From Burkholderiales bacterium (GTDB lineage Bacteria; Pseudomonadota; Gammaproteobacteria; Burkholderiales; Burkholderiaceae_E): 64,000 bases of DNA. The notes beneath the pieces are model-generated. The model saw nothing but the letters and a program-made list of their open reading frames with translations. It was not told the DNA's origin and made no database searches. Both the position numbers and the translations under genes were made by a program. Location of the stretch: the NCBI GenBank assembly GCA_026399835.1, contig JAPLQE010000059.1:62001-126000 (forward strand), written 5' to 3'. Position 1 is the stretch's first letter. Every line of letters starts with the position of its first letter. Positions 8,303 through 17,719 of the stretch are shown piece after piece.

Positions 8303-9175
8303 TCAGGCGCCCTGGAGCAGGTACTGGCGAACGTCGAGACGGTCGACCTGCGACGCCACCGCACCGGCGCGGCCCGACAGCGGCGTCTGTATGTCCGGCA
8401 CCGCCGCCGGCGCGCCGAACAGCGGACCCTGGACATGGGTGGCACCGAGCTCGCGGGCGAGTTCGATGTCGAACGCACTGCGCACCCGCTCGACGATGAC
8501 GTCGATCCGACGCTTGCGCGCCGCCCTCAGCGCCCCGTCGACCGCGCCGAAGCGCACCAGCCGGTCGGCATCGATGCGTAGCGCATCGATCGAGCTCGAT
8601 CCGAGCAGCAGGTCGAGCTGACGTCGGCTGACCGGGCGGAACGCCACGCCGAATCCGTGCCGGCGGTAGCTGGCCGCGACCGTGGCGACCCGCGCCTCGT
8701 CGCCCGGGGCGATCGCCGGAAGCTCGATCACGACCGCCAGCCCATCCAGACCGAGCGTCTCGAGCAGGCCCCGGTAGACCTGCCCGTGATGCTCGGTCAC
8801 CGCATCGAGCAGCCTGGGATGCACCGACAGGTGCAGCACCTGGCCGGACTGCGCGAGCGCCTCGAAGCTGATCGCGTGAACGGTCCGGGCCAGCCGATCG
8901 AGTTCGACCAGATCCTGGGGCCGTGCCACACCGGCGAACACCTCCCAGGGCGCCAGTCCCGGCCCGTTCGAGCCGACCGTGCGCACGCCGGCCTGAGCGC
9001 CGCGGACGGACCCGTCGGCCAGCGAGAACACGGGTTCGAACACGCTCGCCAGCCGGGTCTGCAGGAAACGACCGACGACCCGCCCGTCCGGCCCGACCGA
9101 CAGGCTGGGTCCGAGCCCGGTTCGAGCGGCCAGCGCGACGCGGCGGCCGAGCGGATCGAGAGTGGCGGTGTCCAT
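8303..9175 (-). CDS. Degenerate EAL-domain protein
   Basis: A 290-aa protein whose body (about residues 50-275) follows the EAL phosphodiesterase fold, with segments FLQTRLASVFEPVFSLADG, ELDRLARTVHAISFEALA, LSVHPRLL and LRIDADRLVRFGAVDGALR. The signature ExLxR is replaced by AQAGVR and the Asn of the metal-binding NxN strand is replaced by His, so c-di-GMP hydrolysis is unlikely; ligand binding or protein interaction is more plausible. It follows ssuB on the same strand with a 122-nt gap and could be the last gene of the ssu transcript or have its own promoter. Such proteins usually regulate motility or biofilm; a link to sulfonate use is inference. Confidence 0.75.
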   Translation of the reverse strand: MDTATLDPLGRRVALAARTGLGPSLSVGPDGRVVGRFLQTRLASVFEPVFSLADGSVRGAQAGVRTVGSNGPGLAPWEVFAGVARPQDLVELDRLARTVHAISFEALAQSGQVLHLSVHPRLLDAVTEHHGQVYRGLLETLGLDGLAVVIELPAIAPGDEARVATVAASYRRHGFGVAFRPVSRRQLDLLLGSSSIDALRIDADRLVRFGAVDGALRAARKRRIDVIVERVRSAFDIELARELGATHVQGPLFGAPAAVPDIQTPLSGRAGAVASQVDRLDVRQYLLQGA

Positions 9176-9297
9176 GCTTCGAGGATGGCGGGAATGCGAC
9201 GAGAACCCAAGCAACAAAAACTGCGATCGTTCGTACCGCGGCCGCACAGCGCCGGGATCGACGCCGTCGGCGCCGCGCGCTCGGACCGGGCACCCGG

Positions 9298-10050
9298 TCA
9301 GGCGGCCCCGAGCACGCGGTCGAGCAGGCGCTGCACTTCGGCGGCGACCCGCGGGTCGCCGGCCGACCGCGGACGCTCCAGGCGGACATCGGTGTCGAGC
9401 GCGACGCGCCGGTCCTCGAGCAGCAGCACCCGGTCGGCCAGCGCGATCGCCTCCGAGACGTCGTGGGTCACCAGCAGTGCGGTGAACCCGTGCCGACGCC
9501 ACAGCCGCTCGATCAGACGGTGCATCTCGATCCGGGTCAGCGCATCCAGCGCGCCGAGCGGCTCGTCGAGCAGCAGCAGGCGGGGCGCGTGGACGAGCGC
9601 ACGGGCGAGCGCGACCCGCTGACGCTGCCCCCCGGACAGCACCCCCGGCCAGTCGTCGGCCCGTGCCGAGAGCCCCACGCTGTCGAGCGCCTCGAGCGCC
9701 CGCTCGTGGACGCCCTCGCCCCGCAGCCCGAGCGCGACGTTGTCGAGCACGCGCTTCCAGGGCAGCAGTCGCGGCTCCTGGAACATGATGCGCAGCGCGT
9801 CGGAGTGCGCCGCGAGCGACCCGCCGTCGATCGAAAGCGTTCCGGTGCTCGCCTGCTCCAGCCCGGCGGCCAGTCGGAGCAGCGTGCTCTTGCCGCAACC
9901 GCTGCGCCCGACGATCGCCACGAACGAACCGGCCTCGACGTCGACCGACACGTCCTCGAGCACCCGTCGCGCACCATAGGCGATCGAGACGCCGCGCAGG
10001 CTCAGCGCCGCGCCGCCGCCTGCAGGCGACGGTGCGTTCGCAGGCATCAT
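9298..10050 (-). CDS. ssuB: Aliphatic sulfonate ABC transporter, ATP-binding protein SsuB
   Basis: ATPase subunit (250 aa) of the alkanesulfonate importer. Walker [11 protein letters not shown]-loop [22 protein letters not shown] (the nitrate/sulfonate/taurine subfamily pattern), signature [15 protein letters not shown], Walker [13 protein letters not shown] and H-loop VTHDVSEA are all intact. The start at ATG 10050 (followed by a second ATG) overlaps the ssuC stop by 4 nt. It is the last ssu gene in the order E-A-D-C-B, identical to the Escherichia coli operon. It works with SsuC in the inner membrane and SsuA in the periplasm. Confidence 0.95.
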   Translation of the reverse strand: MMPANAPSPAGGGAALSLRGVSIAYGARRVLEDVSVDVEAGSFVAIVGRSGCGKSTLLRLAAGLEQASTGTLSIDGGSLAAHSDALRIMFQEPRLLPWKRVLDNVALGLRGEGVHERALEALDSVGLSARADDWPGVLSGGQRQRVALARALVHAPRLLLLDEPLGALDALTRIEMHRLIERLWRRHGFTALLVTHDVSEAIALADRVLLLEDRRVALDTDVRLERPRSAGDPRVAAEVQRLLDRVLGAA

Positions 10051-10880
10051 GGCGACGCGCGATGGGCGGGATGCCAGCGCAGCCACCATCGTTCCAGCGC
10101 TCGGGCGATCGAGTCCGCGAGCTTGCCGAGGATCGCATACAGCAGGATGCCGACCAGAACCACGTCGGTCTGCAGGAACTCGCGCGCATTCATCGTCATG
10201 TAGCCGATTCCGGCATCCGCCGAGATCGTCTCGGCCACGATCAGAAGCACCCACATCAGGCCGAGCGAGAAGCGCACGCCGACGAGGATCGAGGCGAGCG
10301 CACCGGGCAGGATCACCTCGCGGTACAGCCGATGGCCGCGCAACCCGTAGCTGCGTGCCATCTCGACCAGGCCGGGATCGACCGACCGGATGCCGTGGTA
10401 GGTGTTCAGGTAGACGGGGAAGAAGGTGCCGAGCGCCACCAGGAACAGCTTGGCCGCCTCGTCGATGCCGAACCACAGGATCACCAGCGGGATTAGCGCG
10501 AGCGGCGGCACGTTGCGCAGCATCTGCAGCGTGGTGTCGAACAGTGTCTCTGCACGCCGCGACAGCCCGTTGAGCAGCCCGAGCAGCAGGCCGATCCCGC
10601 CGCCGATCGCGAAGCCGATCAGCGCACGCCTCGCGCTCACCGCGACGTGGACGAACAGCTCTCCGCTCGCAGCGAGCCGCCAGGCGGCGGCGGCCACGTC
10701 GAACGGCGCGGGAAGCACCCGACTGGACAGCCAGCCCAACCGCGCGGACACCTGCCAGACGACCAGCAGGCCGATCGGCACCAGCCATGGCAGCACCCGC
10801 TGCCGGTGCCGGCGCCAGTCGACCCGTGCGCCCGCGCTCCCGGACTCGTCCGCAAGCCCGAGCGCAGCGCCGTCAGCCAC
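10047..10880 (-). CDS. ssuC: Aliphatic sulfonate ABC transporter permease SsuC
   Basis: Inner-membrane permease (277 aa). After an about 20-residue cytoplasmic lead it has a first helix [18 protein letters not shown], then [19 protein letters not shown] and the EAA-loop equivalent [21 protein letters not shown], matching SsuC/TauC. The chosen start is GTG at 10880, which overlaps the ssuD TGA by 8 nt; a longer open frame upstream runs inside ssuD and is rejected. Translation is probably coupled to ssuD. Predicted length is slightly above the usual 260 aa because of the N-terminal extension. Confidence 0.93.
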   Translation of the reverse strand: MADGAALGLADESGSAGARVDWRRHRQRVLPWLVPIGLLVVWQVSARLGWLSSRVLPAPFDVAAAAWRLAASGELFVHVAVSARRALIGFAIGGGIGLLLGLLNGLSRRAETLFDTTLQMLRNVPPLALIPLVILWFGIDEAAKLFLVALGTFFPVYLNTYHGIRSVDPGLVEMARSYGLRGHRLYREVILPGALASILVGVRFSLGLMWVLLIVAETISADAGIGYMTMNAREFLQTDVVLVGILLYAILGKLADSIARALERWWLRWHPAHRASP

Positions 10881-12054
10881 GGGCCACCTTGGGCGAATAG
10901 TGGCCACCGACGACCTCGCCGAACGGTCCCGACAGGACGGCGGCCGAAGTCGCCAGCTTCGGCGGGGCCTCGTCCTCGTGATCGAGCTCGAGAAGCGGGA
11001 AGAGGAGTTCGGCCACGCGATACGCCTCCTCGAGATGCGGATAGCCGGACAGGATGAATGCATCCGCGCCGACCGCCCGGTACTCGTCGAGCAGGGCTGC
11101 GACCTGCTTCGGGTCACCGACTGCGGCCGTGCCCGCCCCGCCGCGGACCAGGCCGACGCCGGCCCACAGGTGGGGATGGATCTCGAGGTCCTCGCGCCGC
11201 CGTCCCCGTCCTGCGGCGTGCAGCGCGGCCATGCGACGCTGCCCCTCGGAGTCCATCCGTGCGAACGCACCCTGCGCCCGCGCCACCGTCTCGTCGTCGA
11301 GCCGCGAGATCAGGGCCTCGGCGTCGCGCCACGCCTCGTCTTCGGTCGCCCGGACGATCACGTGCAGCCGCACGCCGAACCGGACCGTGCGCCCCTCGCG
11401 CGCGGCCCGCGCGCGCACGTCGGCGAACTTGCGGCCAACCTCGGCGGGCGGCTCGCCCCAAGTCAGGTAGACCTCGGACTGCGAGGCCGCGAGCGCATGG
11501 GCATCGGCGGACGACCCGCCGAACCAGATCGGCGGATACGGGCGCTGCACCGGCGGGTACAGCAGCTTGGCGCCGCGGACCGCGAGGTGCTCGCCCTCGA
11601 GGTCGAACGAACCCGAATCGTGGCTGCGGCTCAGCACTTCGCGCCAGATCCGCAGGAACTCGGCGGCCTGGGCGTACCGCGCCTCGTGCGACAGGAACAC
11701 CCCGTCACCGGCGAGCTCGGTCGGATCGCCACCGGTCACCAGGTTGACCAGCAGGCGCCCGCCGGACAGCCGATCGAAGGTCGCGGCCATCCGCGCACCG
11801 AGCGAAGGCTGCATCAGGCCGGGGCGCAGCGCGACCAGGAACCGCAGCCGGCGGGTCTCGCCGATGAGGCTCGCCGTGGTCACCCACGGGTCCTCGCACG
11901 ACCGCCCGGTCGGCGTGAGGACCCCGTAGTAGCCCAGCGCATCGGCCGCCCGAGCGACCTGGGCGAGGTAATCGTGGGTGACGAGACGCGCCCCCTCGGA
12001 CGTGCCGAGGTAGCGGCTGTCGCCGTGGGTGGGCAGGAACCAGAGGAGCTTCAT
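10873..12054 (-). CDS. ssuD: FMNH2-dependent alkanesulfonate monooxygenase SsuD
   Basis: A 393-aa luciferase-like TIM-barrel monooxygenase that splits C1 and longer alkanesulfonates to aldehyde and sulfite using FMNH2 supplied by SsuE. Family landmarks are [13 protein letters not shown] at the N-terminus, [53 protein letters not shown] and the C-terminal [23 protein letters not shown]. Length matches E. coli SsuD (381 aa) with a short C-terminal tail. It lies 18 nt after ssuA and overlaps ssuC. Released sulfite would feed cysteine synthesis, linking this operon with the sulfate genes at 15516-24708. Confidence 0.96.
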   Translation of the reverse strand: MKLLWFLPTHGDSRYLGTSEGARLVTHDYLAQVARAADALGYYGVLTPTGRSCEDPWVTTASLIGETRRLRFLVALRPGLMQPSLGARMAATFDRLSGGRLLVNLVTGGDPTELAGDGVFLSHEARYAQAAEFLRIWREVLSRSHDSGSFDLEGEHLAVRGAKLLYPPVQRPYPPIWFGGSSADAHALAASQSEVYLTWGEPPAEVGRKFADVRARAAREGRTVRFGVRLHVIVRATEDEAWRDAEALISRLDDETVARAQGAFARMDSEGQRRMAALHAAGRGRRREDLEIHPHLWAGVGLVRGGAGTAAVGDPKQVAALLDEYRAVGADAFILSGYPHLEEAYRVAELLFPLLELDHEDEAPPKLATSAAVLSGPFGEVVGGHYSPKVARG

Positions 12055-12072
12055 CGACGCGGACCCCGGCGC

Positions 12073-13038
12073 TCAGCGTGACGCGACCAGCCGAGCCTCG
12101 ATCACGCGGATCGGCTTCGGGATCAGCTTGAGGTCGAAGAACGTGTCCGCGATCTTCTGCTGTTCGACGAGCACGGCGTCGTCGATCGGCCGGACGTCGT
12201 GGCTGTACCGACGCAGGCTCAGCTCGACCACCTCGACCGGAAGACCCTGGATCGGCGCGACCTGGCGGGCCGCCTCGACATGGTTCTGCGCGATCCAGCG
12301 GCCCTGCGCCTGCGCGGCCTCGAGCACCCAGCCGATCACGTCGGGCCTGCGGGTCGCGTACTCCTTCTCCGCCAGGAAGAACGCATGGTTCGACACCACG
12401 CCCTTGCCGTCGGCGAGCAGGCGTGCCCCGATCTGCTTCTCGGCGGCGGCCTGGAACGGATCCCAGATCACCCAGGCATCGACGCTGCCGCGCTCGAACG
12501 CCGCGCGGGCGTCGGCCGGCGGTAGGAACACCGGCTGCACATCGGCGTACTTCAGCCCTTCCTTCTCGAGCAGCTTCACCAGCAGGTAGTGGACGTTCGA
12601 ACCCTTGTTCAGCGCGATCTTCTTGCCGCGCAGGTCGGCCACGGAGCGGATCGGCGACTCCTTCGGCACGAGGACGGCCTCCGCACCCGGCGCCGCGCGC
12701 TCGTAGCCGACGTACACGAAGCTCGCCCCCGCCGCTTGCGCGAAGATCGGCGGCGCCTCGCCGACGTACCCGAAGTCGATCGAACCGACGTTGAGCCCCT
12801 CGAGCAGCTGCGGGCCGGCCGGGAACTCGATCCAGCGTACGTCGATGCCCTGCGAGGCGAGACGCTTCTCGATGCTGCCCTGCGCCTTGAGCAGGGTGAG
12901 AAGGCTGGCGGACTTCTGGAAGCCGATGCGGAACTGCTTGGCATCGTAGGCGGCCCGCGCGGGCGCGGCGGCGACGGCGGCGGCGAGGCCGGCGGCCTGG
13001 CCGAGCAGGCGGCGACGGGAGGATCGGATCAGGGTCAT
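12073..13038 (-). CDS. ssuA: Periplasmic aliphatic sulfonate-binding protein SsuA
   Basis: A 321-aa binding protein of the SsuA/TauA family. The N-terminus [31 protein letters not shown] has a twin-arginine-like, long hydrophobic signal peptide with an Ala-x-Ala cleavage site. The mature part shows FRIGFQKSASLLTLLKAQGS, IDFGYVGEAPPIFAQAAG and AWVIWDPFQAAAEKQ, all typical. The ATG at 13038 is preferred over a TTG one codon upstream. It follows ssuE by a gap of 121 nt, larger than the other intergenic distances in the operon. Confidence 0.94.
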   Translation of the reverse strand: MTLIRSSRRRLLGQAAGLAAAVAAAPARAAYDAKQFRIGFQKSASLLTLLKAQGSIEKRLASQGIDVRWIEFPAGPQLLEGLNVGSIDFGYVGEAPPIFAQAAGASFVYVGYERAAPGAEAVLVPKESPIRSVADLRGKKIALNKGSNVHYLLVKLLEKEGLKYADVQPVFLPPADARAAFERGSVDAWVIWDPFQAAAEKQIGARLLADGKGVVSNHAFFLAEKEYATRRPDVIGWVLEAAQAQGRWIAQNHVEAARQVAPIQGLPVEVVELSLRRYSHDVRPIDDAVLVEQQKIADTFFDLKLIPKPIRVIEARLVASR

Positions 13039-13159
13039 CAAAATGCTCCGTAGGTGTCCGCGCGCGGCTGTCGCGGCGGAACACGTGGGTCATGGGGTAT
13101 CGACGGGATCGGGGAGCGCGGGGCGCGGCGAGAACGCTCAGGCGACGCGGGAACGGTGA

Positions 13160-13762
13160 TCAGCCGCTGCAACATCGCCGGGAGAACTCCCCCAGGCTGC
13201 CGGGCTCGACGTCGGCCAGGGTCGCCGCGATCCGGAGGCGCGCCACGGTTCGCACGAGCGACCCGACGGCGTCGTCGAGCCGGCGCTGCAGATCGGCATC
13301 GATGCAAAGGCCCTGGACAGGATCCATCTGCAGCTGCCCGTCGGTGACGAACACGCCGGGCAGTACATGTGTCGCACCGGCGGCGGCCAGCACCGGACGC
13401 AACGCGTAGTCGAGGACCAGCGCATGGGCGAGACTGCCGCCGGTGGCGACCGGCAGCAGGATCTTCCCCTCGAGTCCGTACTGCGGAAGCAGGTCGAGAA
13501 AGACCTTCAGCAGGCCGCTGTACGAGGCCTTGTAGACCGGTGTCGCGATGACGACCGCATCGGCCCGCGCGACCCGATCCAGGGCTTCGGCGATGCCGGG
13601 CGCCGTGGCGTCGCCATGCAGCAGCGGCTGAGCGGGCAGCTCGCGGAGCGCGAGGTGCTCCGTGGGCAGACCCGCATGGACGAGCCGGGCCCTCAGGTGG
13701 GCGACCAGTCCGGAGGACCGCGAACGGGCCGAAGGGCTGCCCGACACGAAGAGGGTGGTCAT
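13160..13762 (-). CDS. ssuE: NAD(P)H-dependent FMN reductase SsuE
   Basis: A 200-aa flavodoxin-like reductase that makes FMNH2 for SsuD. The flavin-phosphate loop is LFVSGSPSARSRSSGL near the N-terminus; ADAVVIATPVYKASYSGLLKVFLDLLP and KILLPVATGGSLAHALVLDYALRPVL are the family signatures. It is the first gene of the ssuEADCB operon, with the start at ATG 13762. The upstream 288-nt gap holds a TTCGCTTA-type element (see 13894-13909). Sulfur-limitation control by a CysB- or SsuR-like regulator is expected from the family but not shown. Confidence 0.94.
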   Translation of the reverse strand: MTTLFVSGSPSARSRSSGLVAHLRARLVHAGLPTEHLALRELPAQPLLHGDATAPGIAEALDRVARADAVVIATPVYKASYSGLLKVFLDLLPQYGLEGKILLPVATGGSLAHALVLDYALRPVLAAAGATHVLPGVFVTDGQLQMDPVQGLCIDADLQRRLDDAVGSLVRTVARLRIAATLADVEPGSLGEFSRRCCSG

Positions 13763-13893
13763 CGGGCGGCTCCCGGTGCGAGGCGCGGCGTGGTGGCGAA
13801 GGCCGCGCGAGCGAGTCGGATCGAACGACGGGATGTCGGCATGTCGGGCAGGGACTCTTGAAGAGCCCGCACTGTACGGAGGCACTCCGGCCG

Positions 13894-13909
13894 TCCTAAG
13901 CGAAAAGAT
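13894..13909 (-). promoter_or_regulatory. Candidate sulfur-regulon operator upstream of ssuE
   Basis: On the minus strand, read towards ssuE, this site is ATCTTTTCGCTTAGGA, an AT-rich element about 135 nt upstream of the ssuE start. Its core TTCGCTTA recurs upstream of the first sulfate-binding protein gene (15446-15453) and in the cysH/rhodanese intergenic region (24800-24807). Sharing by three sulfur promoters suggests a CysB- or SsuR-type binding site. No biochemical support is available from sequence alone. Confidence 0.5.
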
Positions 13910-14050
13910 CTGCTGAGCATCGCAGGGCACGCGCCGCCGCCTCGCGGGCCAGTGCAGACACGGCGGGCTCGGCATCGACGACCTGATCGGACATCGTTCT
14001 ATCCGGGAGCGCCGTCGGTGGGGCGCCGCTTGTGAACTGTGCGCCGGGGC

Positions 14051-15031
14051 TCAGTCGACGCGCGCCCCCGACGCCTGGACCAGCTGGACCCACTTCGGCG
14101 TCGTGCGTTCGAGCTCGCGCGCCAGCGCCTGGGGCGGACCGGCGACCACCTCGAAGCCCTGTGCGACGAGCTGCGCCCGGATCCTGTCGTCGCGCAGTAC
14201 CGTGGCGATCTCGGCGTGGAGGCGGTCGATGGCGGCCTGCGGCGATCCGGCCGGCACGAAGAAGCCCTGCCACGAGTCGATCTCGTAGCCGGCCACGCCC
14301 GCCTCGACGAAGGTCGGCAGCTGGGGCAGACCGCTCGAGCGCCGCGTCGACGTGACGCCGAGCGCGGCGAGCCGGTTGGCGGCGAGATGCGGGGTCGCCG
14401 CCGGCAGCGTGACGAAGGCCGCATCGACGTGGCCCGCGATCAGGTCGGCGAGCGCCGGACCGCCGCCCTTGTACGGCACGTGCGTGAAGTCGATCGACGC
14501 CAGGTTCTTCAGCAAGGTCCCGGCGAGATGCCCCGGACTGCCGCTGCCGGCCGAGGCGACGGCGATCTTGCCGCCGCGCTCCCGTGCGATCCGCACGAAG
14601 TCGGCCAGCGTCTTCGCAGGCAGCTTCTGCTCGTTGATCACCAGCACCTGGGGCGAGGTGATCGCGAGCGTCACCGGCGCGAACTGATCGAGCCTGAACG
14701 GCACGGTGCCGTAGAGCGCGGGATTGATCGACAGGCTGTCCCAGCCGAGCAGGATCGTGTGGGCATCGGGCGGGGCCGAGGCGACCAGTCCGAACGCGAT
14801 GTTGCCGCCGGCGCCCCCGTGGTTCTCGACCACCACCGGCTGGCCGATCCGGGGCGACAGCTCACGCGCGACGGTTCGCGCCAGCAGGTCGAGGCTGCCG
14901 CCGGGCGGCACGGGCACGACGATCCGGAGCGGGCGCGCCGGCAAGGCGGCGGACTGCGCGCGGGCCGTGCCCAGCGCACCGAGCGGCGTGCAGAGCGCGG
15001 CGGCGAGCAGGCGGCGACGGAGGGACTTCAT
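14051..15031 (-). CDS. Tripartite tricarboxylate transporter-type binding protein (TctC/Bug family)
   Basis: A 326-aa periplasmic binding protein. The signal peptide is MKSLRRRLLAAALCTPLGALGTARAQ-like, and the mature part carries Bug-family landmarks LRIVVPVPPGGSLDLLARTVA, VVVENHGGAGGNIAFG and IDFTHVPYKGGGPALADLIAGHVD. No TctA or TctB membrane genes are nearby, which is usual because betaproteobacterial genomes carry many orphan Bug genes. It lies between the ssu and sulfate operons, on the same strand as ssu but 288 nt upstream of ssuE. Ligands in the family are carboxylates and similar small molecules; a sulfonate or sulfocarboxylate ligand is only a contextual guess. Confidence 0.92.
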   Translation of the reverse strand: MKSLRRRLLAAALCTPLGALGTARAQSAALPARPLRIVVPVPPGGSLDLLARTVARELSPRIGQPVVVENHGGAGGNIAFGLVASAPPDAHTILLGWDSLSINPALYGTVPFRLDQFAPVTLAITSPQVLVINEQKLPAKTLADFVRIARERGGKIAVASAGSGSPGHLAGTLLKNLASIDFTHVPYKGGGPALADLIAGHVDAAFVTLPAATPHLAANRLAALGVTSTRRSSGLPQLPTFVEAGVAGYEIDSWQGFFVPAGSPQAAIDRLHAEIATVLRDDRIRAQLVAQGFEVVAGPPQALARELERTTPKWVQLVQASGARVD

Positions 15032-15116
15032 CGTTCGAATCTCCAGGACGAGGGGGCGAAGCGGGACGATCAGGGGCGTACACGAACCGGGGGTGGTCAC
15101 GCCCGGCCAGCGCCCC

Positions 15117-15344
15117 TCAATGAGGGGGCAACACGATCCTCGCCACCCATTCGTCGCCGTCGAGACGTCGATCCGGCAGGGCGTCGAACGAATGGAAATC
15201 GGACCCTCCGGTCGAATCCGGTGCGTCGCCGATGCATCGGTCGACGAAGGCACCGAGCCGCTCGAGCAGGGCGCTCCAGAAAGCGGCGACCGAGACCTGT
15301 CGGCGCAGAAATGGGAAGTGACGGCCGTCCATCGTCAGGAGCAT
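15117..15344 (-). CDS. Possible small hypothetical protein
   Basis: A 75-codon minus-strand frame from ATG 15344, ending 85 nt before the TctC-like gene. The predicted protein begins MLLTMDGRHFPFLRRQVSVA and contains AAFWSALLERLGAFVDRC, a plausible amphipathic helix, then an Asp-rich C-terminus DGDEWVARIVLPPH. No family is recognised. It could be real because it fills an otherwise gene-free 484-nt gap and its composition looks protein-like, but the same frame stays open far upstream through antisense of the sulfate-binding gene, so chance is possible. No clear ribosome site was seen. Confidence 0.3.
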   Translation of the reverse strand: MLLTMDGRHFPFLRRQVSVAAFWSALLERLGAFVDRCIGDAPDSTGGSDFHSFDALPDRRLDGDEWVARIVLPPH

Positions 15345-15439
15345 GCCGCCCGCTGCCGCCGTATCGAAGCGACGATTTCTGCGAACCTTCGCAGCGCGAA
15401 CGCGCTCGGCGACGATCACGAGCGGAGATAAGGACCGCA

Positions 15440-15456
15440 GTTTTATTCGCTTAGCG
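15440..15456 (+). promoter_or_regulatory. Candidate sulfur-regulon operator/promoter upstream of sulfate-binding protein gene
   Basis: The AT-rich run TTTTATTCGCTTAGCG begins 62-75 nt upstream of the ATG at 15516 and contains the TTCGCTTA core (15446-15453) shared with the ssuE and cysH/rhodanese intergenic regions. A further ATAAGG lies about 15 nt upstream. Position and recurrence suggest a CysB-type site controlling the sulfate uptake operon. The segment 15345-15515 otherwise shows no gene. Confidence 0.5.
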
Positions 15457-15515
15457 CTGCGTGACCGTTCCCCTAACCTCCGCCGTCCTGCGAACCCGCC
15501 CACCGTGAGCCCACC

Positions 15516-16538
15516 ATGACGACCTCCCCGCGCTCCGCCACCCGGCGCATCCTGCTGGCGGCCACCGCTGCCGTGTCGATCGCGGCCGCCGCCCCGGCCG
15601 CGGCGCAGACCGTGATCACCAACGTGTCGTACGACCCGACCCGCGAGCTCTACCAGGACTTCAATGCCGCCTTCGCCAAGCACTGGAGGGGGCAGGGCGG
15701 CGACGCGCTGACCGTCCGCCAGTCGCACGGCGGCTCGGGCAAGCAGGCCCGGTCGGTGATCGACGGCCTCGACGCGGACGTGGTCACCCTCGCCCTCGCG
15801 TACGACATCGACGAGATCGCACAGCGCAGCCTGCTGCCCGCCGACTGGCAGAAGCGGCTGCCCAACAACGCGTCGCCGTACACGTCGACGATCGTGTTCC
15901 TGGTCCGCAAGGGCAACCCGAAGGGCCTCAAGGACTGGGGCGACCTGGTCAAGCCGGGTGTCGAGGTGGTCACGCCGAATCCGAAGACCTCGGGAGGCGC
16001 CCGCTGGAACTACCTGGCCGCGTGGGCCTGGGCGGTCCGGCAGCCCGGTGGCGACGACACGAAGGCCCGCGACTACGTGCAGAAGCTGTACGCCAACGTG
16101 AAGGTGCTGGACTCGGGAGCCCGCGGCTCGCTGACGAGCTTCGCCGAGCGCGGCATCGGCGACGTGCTGCTCGCCTGGGAGAACGAGGCGTTCCTGGCGG
16201 TCAAGGAGCTCGGCCCGGAGAAGTTCGAGATCGTGGTCCCCACGCTGTCCATCCTGGCCGAACCGCCCGTCGCGGTGGTCGACAAGGTGGTGGACAAGCG
16301 CGGCACCCGCAAGGTCGCCGAGGCCTACCTGCAGTTCCTCTACTCGCCCGAGGGGCAGGAGATCGCGGCCAAGCACTACTACAGGCCGCGGGACGCCGCC
16401 GTGTCGGCCCGCCAAGCGAAGACCTTCCCCGCCGTCAAGCTGGTCACCATCGACGAGGCGTTCGGCGGCTGGGCGAAGGCGCAGAAGGCCCACTTCTCCG
16501 ACGGCGGTGTGTTCGACCAGATCAGCGTTCGCCGCTGA
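15516..16538 (+). CDS. sbp: Sulfate/thiosulfate ABC transporter periplasmic binding protein (first paralog)
   Basis: A 340-aa binding protein of the Sbp/CysP family. The N-terminal signal is [22 protein letters not shown]; the mature protein starts [22 protein letters not shown]. The sulfate-pocket motifs [45 protein letters not shown] and [24 protein letters not shown] are intact. A second paralog is encoded at 17720-18778 on the other side of cysB. Having two may separate sulfate from thiosulfate binding, as Sbp and CysP do in enterobacteria; the sequence does not decide which is which. Confidence 0.94.
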   Translation: MTTSPRSATRRILLAATAAVSIAAAAPAAAQTVITNVSYDPTRELYQDFNAAFAKHWRGQGGDALTVRQSHGGSGKQARSVIDGLDADVVTLALAYDIDEIAQRSLLPADWQKRLPNNASPYTSTIVFLVRKGNPKGLKDWGDLVKPGVEVVTPNPKTSGGARWNYLAAWAWAVRQPGGDDTKARDYVQKLYANVKVLDSGARGSLTSFAERGIGDVLLAWENEAFLAVKELGPEKFEIVVPTLSILAEPPVAVVDKVVDKRGTRKVAEAYLQFLYSPEGQEIAAKHYYRPRDAAVSARQAKTFPAVKLVTIDEAFGGWAKAQKAHFSDGGVFDQISVRR

Positions 16539-16676
16539 GGCCCGTCCGACGCCGATGTGCCGGCGTCATATGTCCTTAGGCGCGGCGGCTATTTGGGCCG
16601 CCGCGTCGCCGTCCCTACACTCTGCTACCGGGTCATCTTCGCTGCGTCTGCGACGGGCGGGGCGTGCCACATCCCC

Positions 16677-17618
16677 ATGAACTTCCAGCAGCTCAGGATC
16701 ATCCGCGAGACCGCTCGACGGAACTACAACCTGACCGAGGTCGGCAACGCGCTGTTCATGGCCCAGTCGGGCGTGAGCAAGCACATCAAGGACCTCGAGG
16801 ACGAACTGGGCATCGACCTGTTCGTGCGACGCGGCAAGCGTCTGCTCGGCATGACCGAGCCCGGCAAGGAACTGCTCGTGGTCGTCGAGAGGATGCTGCT
16901 CGACGCGGCGAACATCCGAAAGCTCGCCGACCAGTTCGCCAACCGGGACGCGGGCAAGCTGTTGGTGGCGACCACCCACACCCAGGCGCGCTATGCGCTG
17001 CCGCGCGTCGTCGCCGCGTTCACGGCTGCCTTCCCCAAGGTTCATCTCGCGCTCCACCAGGCGAGCCCGCGCGAGGTCGTCGCGCAGCTGCTGTCGGGCG
17101 AGGTCGACATCGGCATCGCGACCGAGGCCGTGGAGGAGGAGCCGTCACTGGTGTCCTTCCCGTATCACGCCTGGCGACATGCGGTCGTGGTCCGGACCGA
17201 CCACCCCCTGGCGAAGCTCGAGACGCCGACCCTCGCCGACGTCGCGGAGTACCCGATCGTCACCTACTCGACCGGCTACACGGGGCGCGCCCGAGTCGAT
17301 GCGACCTTCGCTGCCGCGGGCCTGTCTCCCGACATCGTGATGTCGGCGCTCGATGCGGATGTGATCAAGACCTACGTCGAGCTCGGACTGGGCATCGGCG
17401 TCATCGCTTCGATCGCGTACGTGCCGGGCCGGGAGAGCAACCTGAAGCTGCTCGATACCGGCCTGCTCTTCCCGCTCAACACGACGCGGATCGCGGTCCG
17501 TCGCGGTCACTACCTGCGTGGCTACGGATACCGGTTCATCGAGCAGTGTGCGCCCGAGCTCGACGAGCTGACGGTCCGACGGGCACTGAACCCGGAGCGA
17601 GAAGCCGCCCTCGCCTGA
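16677..17618 (+). CDS. cysB: LysR-type sulfur regulator CysB
   Basis: A 313-aa LysR-family regulator. The N-terminal helix-turn-helix MNFQQLRIIRETARRNYNLTEVGNALFMAQSGVSKHIKDLE is characteristic of CysB/Cbl, in which FQQLR and SGVSKHI are conserved. The effector domain has TTHTQARYALPRVV and TYSTGYTGRARVD, matching CysB residues that bind sulfate/N-acetylserine. The ATG at 16677 is chosen because the longer frame precedes the conserved MNFQQL start. It lies between two sulfate-binding protein genes. The upstream gap contains GTCCTTAGGCG near 16568-16578, related to the element at ssuE, so autoregulation is possible. It is the best candidate regulator of all sulfur genes here, including ssu. 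Confidence 0.93.
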   Translation: MNFQQLRIIRETARRNYNLTEVGNALFMAQSGVSKHIKDLEDELGIDLFVRRGKRLLGMTEPGKELLVVVERMLLDAANIRKLADQFANRDAGKLLVATTHTQARYALPRVVAAFTAAFPKVHLALHQASPREVVAQLLSGEVDIGIATEAVEEEPSLVSFPYHAWRHAVVVRTDHPLAKLETPTLADVAEYPIVTYSTGYTGRARVDATFAAAGLSPDIVMSALDADVIKTYVELGLGIGVIASIAYVPGRESNLKLLDTGLLFPLNTTRIAVRRGHYLRGYGYRFIEQCAPELDELTVRRALNPEREAALA

Positions 17619-17719
17619 CCGCCCTGCCGACAGCGCGGGCATTTGCTCAGCACCGATCCATCGTTACGCCGACGTCGCCCACGCGGCAGACTCGTCGGCC
17701 CCACTCCGGAGTTCCCCCG

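Noticed and set aside
9298-10788. Longer versions of ssuB starting inside ssuC
   Set aside because: The upstream part is a frame-shifted shadow of the permease; the ATGA overlap at 10047-10050 gives a standard 250-aa SsuB.
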